A stretch of DNA of 46,701 bases from the NCBI GenBank assembly GCA_016875165.1, contig VGSF01000030.1, forward strand, positions 1 to 46,701, read 5' to 3'. Shown piece after piece: positions 16,992 to 25,622 of this stretch (its first letter is position 1; each line of letters opens with the position of its first letter). The notes under the pieces are model-generated. The model had not been told where the DNA came from, did no database searches, and saw nothing but the letters and a program-made list of their open reading frames with translations. This stretch comes from Deltaproteobacteria bacterium. GTDB lineage: Bacteria > Desulfobacterota > SM23-61. A program made the position numbers and the translations under genes.

Positions 16992-18734
16992 TCAATCATT
17001 GCCAGCAGAGCCCCTGCCCTGCGCCTGCTTTCCTAAACCATTCACCATAACTTCATCCAGCACTTCGATAATGTGTTTAGCCCTGATCTTCAAACTGTGA
17101 TTGTGAATTCCTTGCTTAAGCTGCATCAGGCACCCCATGCAGCCAGTGGCCACAATCTCTGCGCCCGTTTTCTCGATATCTTCCATTTTATGGTCCAGGA
17201 TCTTGGCTGAGAGCTCATAGTTCTCCAGGCCGAAGCTCCCTCCCATACCACAGCAGCGGTCAGGTTCGGCCATCTCGGCCAATTCCATCCCTGCCGCCTG
17301 GAGGAGAGTCCGCGGCTCTTCGCGAACGCCCAGCTTCCTTTTCAGATGGCAGGAGTCGTGATAGGTTACCCGAAGAGCCTGGCCTTGTCCTCCGATTAAG
17401 GCAGGTGGAGTAAACTCTCCAATTCGTTCCGCCAGGTAGGCGGTGAGATCGATGATGGATTCACTGAAGCACTCGATTCGCTCCTTCAGGGCCGGGTCTT
17501 CATCCTGGAAGAGTTTGGGATAATGCTTCATCAAATGGGCGCCGCAGGAACCACAGGCCACCACCACCCTGCTCGCGTTGGTTTTTTCAAAAACCTCGAT
17601 ATTGGCCAGCGCCAATTTTTTGGCCCGAGCCAAATCTCCAGCTCCGTAAGCGGGAAGGCCGCAGCACTTCTGCCCATCGGGAATAAGGACGGAAACCCCG
17701 TATCGGTTAAGGATCCGGATGGCAGCTTCTCCGATTGGGGGATAGAGGTAGTTCATGGAGCAGCCAACGAAAAAGGCGACCCGGTCACTCTCTTGGGGGG
17801 CCAGGGCTTCACCAGGAAACTTATCCAGGAAGAAATCTTTGGCTAAATCCGGCAGAATCCTCCGCACGTCAAGTTTACCCAGAGGGAACCGTAAGTGCAA
17901 CCCGCTCTCTTGGGGTACTTTTTGGAAAAGCAGGCCCCGGAATAGGGAACTACCCTTGAGCAAGAAAGATAATAGACTGCGGGACCAAAGTAAGGCCTGC
18001 AGGAAACGCTTTTTAGCCCAGGGCAGGCCCTTCTTTTCCACCACTTTGGCGCGGGCATCGGCGATAATTTCGTCGATGGCCAGGTCCTTAGGGCAGTTTT
18101 CCGCGCAGGTTCCGCAAAGAAGGCATTTCGCAGCCAGTTCCTGCATTAAACCCGTGCGGTCCATTCTATCTCGGGGGTCGAAGAAGTAGGGAGCCATCTG
18201 CATCATTAGATTAGGGCCCCGCGTGGCTTCCTTATCTTCACTGATGGTGGGACAGATGGCATTGCAGGAATAGCAATCCACGCAGCGGGTCGCTTGTTTA
18301 AAGATCTCAAAGCTCTTAGGTCTTAAGACCTCGGACTGGATCTGCGCTTGAAGTCTTTCTTGCTCCCCCGCGGCTCTCTGCAGGAACGGCTGGTAGTCGG
18401 AAGTTCGCTTCCCCCAGTCGGCCCGCTCAATCACCAGGTCGCGCACCACCGGGTAATTCGGCAGCGGTTCGATCACCATTTCTTTCTGGGCCAAGGTCTG
18501 GCATATGAGCGTGGGTTTGCCGTTGACATTCACGGCACAAAGTCCGCAACGACTGTAGCGGCATCCATAGCTGAAGGAAAGGCTGCGGTCGATGTTCTCG
18601 TAGACATAAAAAAGAGTATCCAGGATGGTCATTCCTTTTTGAAAAGGAATCAGATGGGTCTCCCGACGGGGAGCCTGGTCTTTTTCCGGGTCGAAGCGAG
18701 AGAGAGTCAAGCGGATGGTGTTGTTTTCTTCCAC
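16992..18734 (-). CDS. TfrB/SdhB-HdrB-like iron-sulfur protein with CCG domains
   Basis: This 580-residue fusion has three parts. Residues 1-100 are an SdhB/FrdB-type [2Fe-2S] domain (C58, C63, C66, C78). Residues 145-220 hold two [4Fe-4S] motifs (C151/154/157/161 and C204/207/210/214). Residues from about 320 on contain two CCG cysteine-rich domains (KCCGLPAYG with ACGSCGAH; then DSCHLKRKLG, RCCGMGGSFG and GCMGCLMQL). That is the layout of TfrB, the thiol:fumarate reductase subunit of methanogens, and resembles HdrD/GlpC. CCG domains bind a noncubane cluster or act on disulfides or quinones. No membrane anchor subunit is encoded nearby, so a soluble complex with the adjacent flavoprotein is likely. 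GTG start with GAGGAG in the end of the flavoprotein gene; four-base spacing indicates coupling. Confidence 0.88.
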   Translation of the reverse strand: MEENNTIRLTLSRFDPEKDQAPRRETHLIPFQKGMTILDTLFYVYENIDRSLSFSYGCRYSRCGLCAVNVNGKPTLICQTLAQKEMVIEPLPNYPVVRDLVIERADWGKRTSDYQPFLQRAAGEQERLQAQIQSEVLRPKSFEIFKQATRCVDCYSCNAICPTISEDKEATRGPNLMMQMAPYFFDPRDRMDRTGLMQELAAKCLLCGTCAENCPKDLAIDEIIADARAKVVEKKGLPWAKKRFLQALLWSRSLLSFLLKGSSLFRGLLFQKVPQESGLHLRFPLGKLDVRRILPDLAKDFFLDKFPGEALAPQESDRVAFFVGCSMNYLYPPIGEAAIRILNRYGVSVLIPDGQKCCGLPAYGAGDLARAKKLALANIEVFEKTNASRVVVACGSCGAHLMKHYPKLFQDEDPALKERIECFSESIIDLTAYLAERIGEFTPPALIGGQGQALRVTYHDSCHLKRKLGVREEPRTLLQAAGMELAEMAEPDRCCGMGGSFGLENYELSAKILDHKMEDIEKTGAEIVATGCMGCLMQLKQGIHNHSLKIRAKHIIEVLDEVMVNGLGKQAQGRGSAGND

Positions 18735-18737
18735 GAA

Positions 18738-20432
18738 TCACTCCTCAGGTGGTTTCATTTCTGATAGATTGACCGGGCCTTCCCTGATCTGCAGGTTCCC
18801 ATCCCTCTGGTTGATCTGCAGATGCTTCAACCAGTTGCGGTTATCCCATTTGGGGTAATCCTCCCGGAAATGAGCACCCCGGCTCTCGGTGCGGTTCAAG
18901 GCAGAGGTAGCCACAGCTTTGGCCACCTTCAAGAGGTTGGCAAGTTCCATGGTTTCGAAAAATTCCCGGTTATAGCGCCGGGAAGGGGTCGCTAAAGTAA
19001 TGTTAGGAAGTTCCTCTTCTTCCATACGCCGGAACTCGGCTAATGCTCCTTTCAGACCTTCTTCATTTCGGATAAGGCCCACAGCATCCCACATAAGCTT
19101 ATTCAGCCGGTTTTTAATCTTTCTCGGTCCAAGGTTATCACCCTTCTTTCGCAAAAAAAGGGCTTCCAACTTCTTTCTTTCCTCGGCAGTCACCTCTTCA
19201 TTAATTTTTCTAAAAGAGGACCTTTTTGGGGCCTCCTGGCCTGCCGCATCTCCGGCCCTCGCCCCCGATACCATAATATCCGCTAAACTGTTCTGGCTTA
19301 AGCGATTCGCCCCCTGCACTCCTCCGGCCGCTTCACCGCCGGCAAACAGCGTATCCAGGGTGGACCGCCACTCTTCGTTCACCCGAATGCCCCCCATGAA
19401 GAAATGGCAGGTGGGGGCGACTTCCACCATCTGCTTTTCCACCTCGATGCCGATCTTCAAGTAAAAATCATATAGAGCAGGAAGCTGCTTTTTCATGAAC
19501 CCCGGTGGGTTGTAGGTCATGTCGCAAAGGACGCCCCCCCGCGGTGTCCCATTTCCTTTCTGGATCTCCGAATAAATGGCTCGGGCGATAATGTCTCGGG
19601 TGGACATCTCCAACCGCGGGTCATAATATTTCATTAAGCGCTCCCCTTTGGCATTGAGGAGTTTGGAATAATAAAAGGTTCCGGCGAGCATCCCCTTTAA
19701 AGATTCGGGAAAGATCAGGCCCAGGGGATAGAACTGGACAAATTCCATATCCACCAGTTCTGCACCCGCCTGAAGGGCCAGGACATATCCGTCGCCGGTT
19801 ACATCGGCCGGGTTCGTAGTAAAGGGGTAGATGTTGCCGGCTCCGCCGGTGGCCAGGACAATGCTTTTGGCCCGGAACCCGATCATCTCCGTGTTAAACA
19901 GGTTGGTCCCAACGGCCCCGGCAACCTGTCCGTCGTCCATGAGCAGACGCAGAATCATGGTATCTTCAACCACGGGGATCTTGCGGCGGATAATCTCGGC
20001 GCCCATGGCCCGCAGCATTTCGCGTCCCGGTCGGTCCTCCAGGTAAACGGAACGCGGGTAGGTGTGGCCGCCATCGATCCTAAGTAAATAGCGATCTCCT
20101 TCCTCAGTACGCTCCCAGAAAGCTCCCAGGCGCTCCAGTTCCAAAACCCGCTGGGGGGACTCTTCCACCAGGATGCGCACCAGGTTTTGGTCGTTCAGAT
20201 ACGATCCCCCTTTGATGGTATCTTCAAAGTGGACCTGCTGGCTGTCTTCCGGCTCATGCCAGGGTCCCACGGCTGTAGCCGCCCCCATGGCACAGGTTGT
20301 CCCTCCGGTTCGGCCGAATTTTCCCTTGATGACCATCATGGCCTTCGCCCCCTGATTATGGGCGTGCAGCGTAGCCATGGCCCCGGCACCTCCACCACCA
20401 ATCACCAGGACATCGGTCTCTAAAAACTGCAT
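18738..20432 (-). CDS. Fumarate reductase/succinate dehydrogenase-like flavoprotein (TfrA-like)
   Basis: This 564-residue FAD protein has an N-terminal dinucleotide fold (VLVIGGGGAGAMATLHA, 8-24), the family segments LATGGAGNIYPFTTNP and GDGYVLALQAGAELVDMEFVQFYP, then HFFMGGIRV, and FAGGEAAGGVQGANRLSQNSLADIMVSGARAG near the C-terminus. The Arg in MSTRDIIARAIYSEI matches the catalytic Arg region of SdhA/FrdA. The His that binds FAD covalently in SdhA is not present (RTGGTTCAMG), so FAD is probably non-covalent, as in soluble fumarate reductases and TfrA. It is the first enzyme gene after the regulator and pairs with the TfrB-like protein. It may reduce or oxidise a C-C double bond of a dicarboxylate or ring-cleavage intermediate, or act as the electron sink. 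Confidence 0.88.
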   Translation of the reverse strand: MQFLETDVLVIGGGGAGAMATLHAHNQGAKAMMVIKGKFGRTGGTTCAMGAATAVGPWHEPEDSQQVHFEDTIKGGSYLNDQNLVRILVEESPQRVLELERLGAFWERTEEGDRYLLRIDGGHTYPRSVYLEDRPGREMLRAMGAEIIRRKIPVVEDTMILRLLMDDGQVAGAVGTNLFNTEMIGFRAKSIVLATGGAGNIYPFTTNPADVTGDGYVLALQAGAELVDMEFVQFYPLGLIFPESLKGMLAGTFYYSKLLNAKGERLMKYYDPRLEMSTRDIIARAIYSEIQKGNGTPRGGVLCDMTYNPPGFMKKQLPALYDFYLKIGIEVEKQMVEVAPTCHFFMGGIRVNEEWRSTLDTLFAGGEAAGGVQGANRLSQNSLADIMVSGARAGDAAGQEAPKRSSFRKINEEVTAEERKKLEALFLRKKGDNLGPRKIKNRLNKLMWDAVGLIRNEEGLKGALAEFRRMEEEELPNITLATPSRRYNREFFETMELANLLKVAKAVATSALNRTESRGAHFREDYPKWDNRNWLKHLQINQRDGNLQIREGPVNLSEMKPPEE

Positions 20433-20455
20433 TTTCTCCTTCTTCTCCTCCCTGA

Positions 20456-21292
20456 TTAACGTTTAGGCTGGAGGCGGCCCGCTCTGGCTTCCTTGACCAT
20501 CACATTCCGCAACCGCTCCCATTTTTTACCGAAGGTTACATTGATCTGAGGTTCGAACTCTTTGACCAATTTTAAGGCAATGATGTCATGGGTGATATAA
20601 TCTTTGGCCAGGTTAACCATTCCCCGGTTATGGGTCCAGGTGGCAAAGGCTTCTCCCTCTTCGCTGAAGTGGCCCAGGAGCATAATTTTGTCATCTGCGG
20701 CCAGGGCAAGCCTTCTCTCTCCCATCTCCCGCAAAAAGAGACCATCCAAGTTGTGGTTGTATACCACCCCGAAATCAACCTCATGAGTGCCATAGAGGAC
20801 GATGGCCATCTTTACCCCCCGCTTGGCAGCGCCCCGGCAAGCCTCCTCTACCTCCTCGAGTTCATCCTTCCAGATGGACAGATAAATCATCTCCTGGCTG
20901 CTCTCGAAAATCTCCCAGATTTTATCCAGGATTGAAGTTCGCCCGTTGATGTGCCAAATGTACTGGTTGAAGTCTTCGGGTCTCTGGCATATCGCTCCTA
21001 ATTGCTTCTTCAGAATATCCAGCGTCCGGTTGTACTCTTTTTTGTAACGCTCTAAAATTTCTGCCGAGTCGATGGCTAAATATTTGGGGGGATGATTGGA
21101 CTTGATGGCGCTGATAAAACCTTTGGCTAATAGTTTGTTCAGAGAATCATAAATTTTGGAGGGAGGGATGCCTGCATTCTTGCTCAACTCATAACCGGTG
21201 ACCCCGCTCTTCCGTAGCAAGCAAAGGTAAGCCTTGGATTCGTTCAAAGAAAGCCCCAGCTGTTTGAGAGAGAGGGTCAGCGATTCCAACAT
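20456..21292 (-). CDS. TrmB-family transcriptional regulator
   Basis: This 278-residue cytoplasmic regulator has an N-terminal winged helix-turn-helix (residues about 5-75; LGLSLNESKAYLCLLRKSGVTGYEL, then IPPSKIYDSLNKLLAKGFI). A coiled linker follows, and then a PLD-like effector domain (YLSIWKDELEEVEEACRGAAKRGVKMAIVLYG), as in TrmB proteins. It is the first gene of the minus-strand catabolic operon, 23 bases ahead of the TfrA-like gene. It is therefore the obvious candidate to control that operon and itself, probably in response to the substrate or a pathway intermediate. The start ATG follows AAGGGG. Confidence 0.88.
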   Translation of the reverse strand: MLESLTLSLKQLGLSLNESKAYLCLLRKSGVTGYELSKNAGIPPSKIYDSLNKLLAKGFISAIKSNHPPKYLAIDSAEILERYKKEYNRTLDILKKQLGAICQRPEDFNQYIWHINGRTSILDKIWEIFESSQEMIYLSIWKDELEEVEEACRGAAKRGVKMAIVLYGTHEVDFGVVYNHNLDGLFLREMGERRLALAADDKIMLLGHFSEEGEAFATWTHNRGMVNLAKDYITHDIIALKLVKEFEPQINVTFGKKWERLRNVMVKEARAGRLQPKR

Positions 21293-21303
21293 ATTAACCC
21301 CTT

Positions 21304-21352
21304 GGGTTGTGAATAGGGGGATATTAAATCACACCCGCAAATAACTTGTCAA
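21304..21352 (-). promoter_or_regulatory. Predicted promoter and operator of the TrmB/hydroxylase operon
   Basis: On the minus strand TTGACA (21352-21347) is followed after 18 bases by TTTAAT (21328-21323), about 30 bases before the regulator's ATG, a good sigma-70-type arrangement. Around the -10 box the imperfect inverted repeat GGGTTGTGA (21304-21312) / TCACACCC (21329-21336) could be an autoregulatory TrmB site. The promoter call rests on sequence match and position; the operator is a guess. Confidence 0.5.
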
Positions 21353-21387
21353 CTTTTTTTATGTATGATTCGAAATCATCCCATTCG

Positions 21388-21543
21388 TGATGCCTTCGTA
21401 AAAAGTCTCGTTTTCGTCATTGCGAGGAGTTCCGCTAATGCGGGACGACGAAGCAATCCCCTATTTTCAAAGACCTTTAAAAACGAGATTGCTTCGCGTT
21501 CGCTCGCAATGACTCTTCTGCCGACTTTTTACGAGATCATCAT
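21388..21543. repeat. Palindromic miniature element, family B copy 3
   Basis: The ends are TGATGCCTTCGTAAAAAGTC and GACTTTTTACGAGATCATCA (imperfect inverse). The interior is a second palindrome of the CGTCATTGCGAGG / CGCTCGCAATGAC type with AAGCAATC arms. It lies just upstream of the regulator's promoter. It is non-coding. Confidence 0.75.
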
Positions 21544-21669
21544 TCGTAGGGGGTTAAAATAAAAATATATACTACCCAGACTGAAGGCCTGGATGATGAC
21601 CCAGGATATAAATCCTTGGAGAAGGATTGCCTAAAACCTCCGAGCGGAAAAATGTCCTTGGAAAAAAAA

Positions 21670-22075
21670 TCAAGACCGGGCTATATCCACGGTTGAGGAA
21701 ACCTTTAAGGTTCTCTTTTGATACCATTGCGGAAGCACCACCCCTGCTGCCAGTAAAGCTCCGATTATATCCGTCCACCATCCAGGGTGAATCAGCAGGA
21801 TACCAGAGTTAAACAAGAGGATGCGCGCGATGATTGATATTGGGCAAAGCAGGTAGCCTTGGATTCCGGCGGAGAGAAAATAGGCCCCCGGATCCCGGTG
21901 ACAAACGTGCGTCCCACCAAGAGGAAACCTCCTTCCATCAATAGCGAAGGGGAGTACATGAACATGAAGGGCATGATGTACGCCGAAAGGCTGTAAACAA
22001 AGGCTCTCCATCCGGTCTTGGTCGGCGAAGCTCCGGCCACGGCCGCAAAAACTTTTCAGCCCCTCTTGGGCAGTC
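21670..22075 (-). pseudogene. Relic of the C-terminus of a fused TRAP permease
   Basis: Directly after the AICAR transformylase stop the minus strand reads AAVAGASPTKTGW, then AFVYSLSAYIMPFMFMYSPSLLMEG. Near 21890 it slips into another frame and continues AYFLSAGIQGYLL, then GILLIHPGWWTDIIGALLA. This is the C-terminal signature of 12-TM fused TRAP (DctQM) permeases: the AGANPMKTGW motif, PFMFVYSPALL, then a WTD(I/L)IG helix. The N-terminal two-thirds is missing and the frame is broken, so it is a pseudogene. It is a second dead TRAP permease in the window. Confidence 0.7.
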
Positions 22076-22077
22076 CA

Positions 22078-23370
22078 TCAATGTTTAAAGGCCCTCTGGC
22101 CAGTAAAGACCATGGTCACCTGCGGCCGGGCCTCGTTGCAGGCTTGAATCGATTCAAAATCCCGGTCCGATCCCCCCGGATGCACTATGGCGGTGACGCC
22201 CTCCTTGATTCCCACATCTACTCCATCCCGGAAGGGAAAAAAGGCGTCAGAGATCATCACCGCACCCTTTATCCCTCCATGGTCTTCCCGGGTCTGGCGG
22301 TCGATCTCTTCTTTGACATCCGCCTGGCGTTTTCCCTGGGCGATCTCCATTTCCAGGGTTTTATAGGGAATTCCGCACTTCCGGAAGCAGAGGGCATCGG
22401 CATATTTGGTGTAGGCCTTGAAAACGGCAATTTCCGCCACCCCCACCCGGTCCTGCTCCCCAGTTCCAATGCCCACGGTCTGGCCGTCTTTGACGTAGAG
22501 CACGGAATTGGAGGAAACTCCCTGCTCCACAGCCCAGCCAAAGATCATGTCGGCGTATTCTTTCTCGGTTGGCTCACGTTCGATGATGTATGTTTTTCCT
22601 TTATAGGTGGCCGTGGCTTTCTTAAAGTCGTCTTTGCTCTTGATAACATTTACGGATGATTGCTGGACGATGAGCCCCCCATCCATCAGGGATTTGAAAT
22701 CCACAAAGCGCACTTGCCGGTATTCAGTCAGACGATCCATGCGCGGCACGTGCACTATGCGCAGGTTCGCCCGGCGCTTCAGAATATCCACGGTCGATTC
22801 TTCGTACTCCGGGGCTACCACGACTTCCAGGTAATTTTCGCTGACCATCTCCGCCGTGGCTTTATCCATGGCCCGGTTGACTCCCAGGCAGCCTCCGAAG
22901 GCGGCGATGCGATCGGCCATGTTCGCCCGGTCGTAAGCCTCCGCTAAAGTTTTTCCATAGGCGACGCCGCTCGGATTGTTGTGCTTCATAATGGCGGCAG
23001 CCGGTTGATCCATCAGGTATTTCAAAATATTCAGGGCGTTATCCGCATCCGTGAAATTGGTCTTTCCCGGATGTTTTCCGGACTGGATCATCTCTTCTTC
23101 GGATATAGCGCTGACCAGGCCCTTTCCAGGCCCGATAAATTCGATTCCCCCTAAAATTAGGTTGCCGTTAATTAGTTCATAGAGAGCAGCCTCCTGGCCT
23201 GGGTTTTCTCCATAACGCAATCCTTTCTCGATCAGCTCCCCGGTTTTATCATCCGGGATCTTCCAGCTTTTTTTGCGATAGACCAGTATTTGATTGCCGA
23301 ACTGAATGAGCATCCGCTCCGGGAAATGGTCGTCCATTACTGCCCGGTACATTTGCTTTAACTCAGCCAT
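22078..23370 (-). CDS. Stand-alone AICAR transformylase domain (PurH C-terminal type)
   Basis: This 430-residue protein matches the phosphoribosylaminoimidazolecarboxamide formyltransferase half of PurH. Seen are LRYGENPGQEAALY (51-64), the catalytic MKHNNPSG (K129, H130), SNSVLYVKDGQTVGIGTGEQDRV, SDAFFPFRDGVDVG, GVTAIVHPGGSDRD and the C-terminal TGQRAFKH. The IMP cyclohydrolase (MGS-fold) N-terminal domain of ordinary PurH is absent. It would transfer a formyl group from 10-formyl-THF to AICAR in purine synthesis; IMP closure would need a separate enzyme. The start ATG follows GGAGGAATAA. It is monocistronic, with only a dead TRAP relic downstream and a divergent ABC operon upstream. Confidence 0.9.
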   Translation of the reverse strand: MAELKQMYRAVMDDHFPERMLIQFGNQILVYRKKSWKIPDDKTGELIEKGLRYGENPGQEAALYELINGNLILGGIEFIGPGKGLVSAISEEEMIQSGKHPGKTNFTDADNALNILKYLMDQPAAAIMKHNNPSGVAYGKTLAEAYDRANMADRIAAFGGCLGVNRAMDKATAEMVSENYLEVVVAPEYEESTVDILKRRANLRIVHVPRMDRLTEYRQVRFVDFKSLMDGGLIVQQSSVNVIKSKDDFKKATATYKGKTYIIEREPTEKEYADMIFGWAVEQGVSSNSVLYVKDGQTVGIGTGEQDRVGVAEIAVFKAYTKYADALCFRKCGIPYKTLEMEIAQGKRQADVKEEIDRQTREDHGGIKGAVMISDAFFPFRDGVDVGIKEGVTAIVHPGGSDRDFESIQACNEARPQVTMVFTGQRAFKH

Positions 23371-23677
23371 TTATTCCTCCTTGCCATTCGTTAAATATGA
23401 TGCAGATTTTCGCCGATTTTCACAGAAAAAATTTCTATGTATAAACTTTTCCCATTCGAAGTTCCAAGTCGAAAATATTTCTTCTCAGAATATTACCAGA
23501 GCACAGGTTGAAATTGAAGATATTTTTCCAGGAATATCTCCATCGAGCAATACAAGCTATTCTCTATCTCTTTTATCTTCCTTCCTTGCCGGAAAAGAAG
23601 TCTTTTGTTATGCTGTTATAAAGTGAAAAAAGCGCGTAATATAATTTTGCAGAACGGATAACGGGTTTTTTTAAAGT
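23371..23677. other. Divergent intergenic region, no gene seen
   Basis: This AT-rich region separates the divergent AICAR transformylase and ABC exporter genes and must hold both promoters. A TATAAT at 23640-23645 on the plus strand is a candidate -10 for the ABC genes, but I see no good -35 at the right distance. No open frame here is convincing. Confidence 0.4.
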
Positions 23678-24616
23678 ATGATCGTCCCGGTTGAAAACGA
23701 AATCGAACTCAAGAATGTCACCAAAGCCTACGGAAGCCTGATGGCTGTAAAAGACGTCTCTTTCGCGGTTCGCCGGGGGATGGTTTTTGGACTCCTGGGA
23801 CCGAACGGCGCGGGTAAGACCACCCTGGTGAATATGCTGACTACTCTCCTGAAACCTACATCAGGATCTGCTTTTGTCGGGGGCCACGATGTGGTGCGGG
23901 CGGCAGCCAGGGTCCGCAGCTTGATCGGGGTCGTCCCGCAGGAGAACAATTTAGATCGCTACCTCACGGCGCGAGAAAACCTCATTCTCCACGCCAAAAT
24001 GCACGGCCTGCCCCCTTCCACTTATCATCCGCGGATTGATGAACTCCTCTCTCTCATGGGGCTCACGGAAAGACAGAAAGATTTCCCCAATAAATTTTCC
24101 GTCGGCATGCAGCGGCGCCTGGTTGTGGCCCGGGCCCTGGTCCATGATCCCAAGATTCTCTTCCTGGACGAACCCACCACCGGGCTCGATCCCCAGGCCA
24201 AACGCATGATCTGGGATTATTTTCTCTCCCTCAAAGGGAAACGAACCATCTTCCTGACCACCCATAATATGGAAGAAGCTGATTTCCTCTGCGATCAAAT
24301 AACCATCATCGACCATGGTTCTCCCGTTGCCTCCGGAACTTCTTCTCAACTCAAAGAGATGGCTGAGAGCTCCTGGTTCTATGAAATAGAGGTGGATGGA
24401 AGATCCGATGAATACCTGCGGGCCTTTAAGCGACTGCCCTTCATAGAGAGCGCTTCTCTTGAGGACGGCACGATCCGGGTTTGCCTTAAGAAAGAAGGAA
24501 GCCTGGGGAGGTTGGTGGAACAAATTGACCTGCGGGATCTGAGAAGGATCAACTCCCGTAAGCCTTCCCTGGAGGATGTCTTCTTAAAATTGACTGGAAG
24601 GAGGTTGCGCCAATGA
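23678..24616 (+). CDS. ABC-2 type exporter ATP-binding protein (DrrA/NodI type)
   Basis: This 312-residue cytoplasmic ATPase has Walker A GPNGAGKTTL (41-50), a signature helix FSVGMQRR (a variant of LSGGQ), Walker B ILFLDEPTTGLD and the switch His in TTHNMEEAD. A C-terminal extension of about 90 residues (SSWFYEIEVDG, SLEDVFLKLTGR) is typical of the DrrA/NodI/CcmA drug and polysaccharide exporter group. It overlaps the permease gene by ATGA, so the two form an exporter. The substrate is unknown. Only a weak AAAG precedes the ATG. A decayed relative lies at 118-310. Confidence 0.93.
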   Translation: MIVPVENEIELKNVTKAYGSLMAVKDVSFAVRRGMVFGLLGPNGAGKTTLVNMLTTLLKPTSGSAFVGGHDVVRAAARVRSLIGVVPQENNLDRYLTARENLILHAKMHGLPPSTYHPRIDELLSLMGLTERQKDFPNKFSVGMQRRLVVARALVHDPKILFLDEPTTGLDPQAKRMIWDYFLSLKGKRTIFLTTHNMEEADFLCDQITIIDHGSPVASGTSSQLKEMAESSWFYEIEVDGRSDEYLRAFKRLPFIESASLEDGTIRVCLKKEGSLGRLVEQIDLRDLRRINSRKPSLEDVFLKLTGRRLRQ

Positions 24617-25368
24617 TGCGCGGTGCGATCTGCATCTGGCAGCGGGATATGCTGGTAGTGCGGCGGAATTTATTGGCCGAAGCAACTACGGTCCTGGCTT
24701 TTCCGCTGACATTTTTCCTGACCTTCGGCCTGGGCTTGAAAGGCTACATTCAGGACGTCGAAGGCGTGTCCTACGCTATATTCGTCGTTCCCGGGTTGAT
24801 TTCCATGACCGCTGTCCTGGCCGCTTTTGACGACAGCGCCTGGGGCATGTGGTTCCACCGTATCGTGCAAAAGACTATCGAGGAGTACCGGGTGAACCCC
24901 ATAACGGTATTCGACATCATTATCGGCAAGATTATCTCCGGCTTCACTACCGGATTTTTAAAAGGTCTGATCGTGGGGCTTTTCCTGCTATTTCTTACCG
25001 GCTTTCAGTTCAAACTTCTTTTTCTGTTGAGTTACTTCCTTTATATTTTTCTGGGGTGCATAATCTTTTCCTGCCTCGGCTCTCTTTGCGGCACATTGAT
25101 CGATAAGCCTGAAAACCTGGGCCGGATTGAAGCCGTGGTGGTCATGCCCATCATCTTCCTGGCCGGTCTTTTCTTTCCCCTTTCCGCTTACCCGGATTCC
25201 ATTTTGCCCTACCTTAAATCAATTCCTACTACTGCCCTGTTCGACGGCTCACGCATCGCTCTTCTTAGCGGAAAGATGGACGTATTTTACCTCATCCAGC
25301 TTTCTATTTCAGCAGTCATCAGCTTTTTCCTGGCAGTGCGCATGTTCGAAAAAAAGATGCACGGATAA
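24613..25368 (+). CDS. ABC-2 type exporter permease
   Basis: This 251-residue integral membrane protein of the ABC-2 family has about six hydrophobic helices (VLAFPLTFFLTFGLGL; IFVVPGLISMTAVLAAF; LIVGLFLLFLTGFQF; FLYIFLGCIIFSCLGSL; VVMPIIFLAGLFFPL; ISAVISFFLAVRMFEKK). The motif PIIFLAGLFFPLSAYPD is characteristic of NodJ/DrrB permeases. It is translationally coupled to the ATPase and would form a homodimeric channel with it. Nothing in the sequence identifies the exported compound. Confidence 0.9.
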   Translation: MMRGAICIWQRDMLVVRRNLLAEATTVLAFPLTFFLTFGLGLKGYIQDVEGVSYAIFVVPGLISMTAVLAAFDDSAWGMWFHRIVQKTIEEYRVNPITVFDIIIGKIISGFTTGFLKGLIVGLFLLFLTGFQFKLLFLLSYFLYIFLGCIIFSCLGSLCGTLIDKPENLGRIEAVVVMPIIFLAGLFFPLSAYPDSILPYLKSIPTTALFDGSRIALLSGKMDVFYLIQLSISAVISFFLAVRMFEKKMHG

Positions 25369-25418
25369 ATACGGGCAAAAGGTCTAAGGTACAAGGTCCA
25401 CGGTTAACCTTAAAAAAG

Positions 25419-25446
25419 TTGACAAATTTTTTTTAGTAACTACAAT
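25419..25446 (+). promoter_or_regulatory. Predicted sigma-70 promoter for the CooF-like gene
   Basis: TTGACA (25419-25424) and TACAAT (25441-25446) are separated by 16 bases with a T-rich spacer, about 175 bases before the ferredoxin start. A second TATAAT further on (25453-25458) lacks a well-placed -35. No terminator is evident between the ABC permease stop and this site. The remaining leader (25450-25622) shows no gene. Confidence 0.5.
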
Positions 25447-25622
25447 CGGGGTTATAATATTTGCGCTTACGTTTAAGGCGCCTTTCCTTTTGCTTGCCCG
25501 GAATGACGGTTGAGGGACAGATTTTGAGATTTGCCAGAACCTTTGATGAATCGATTACAGGAGGATCGCTTTCTTTGTTTTATTATTATGGAAATCATAA
25601 GGAGCCAATGGGAGATCTAATA

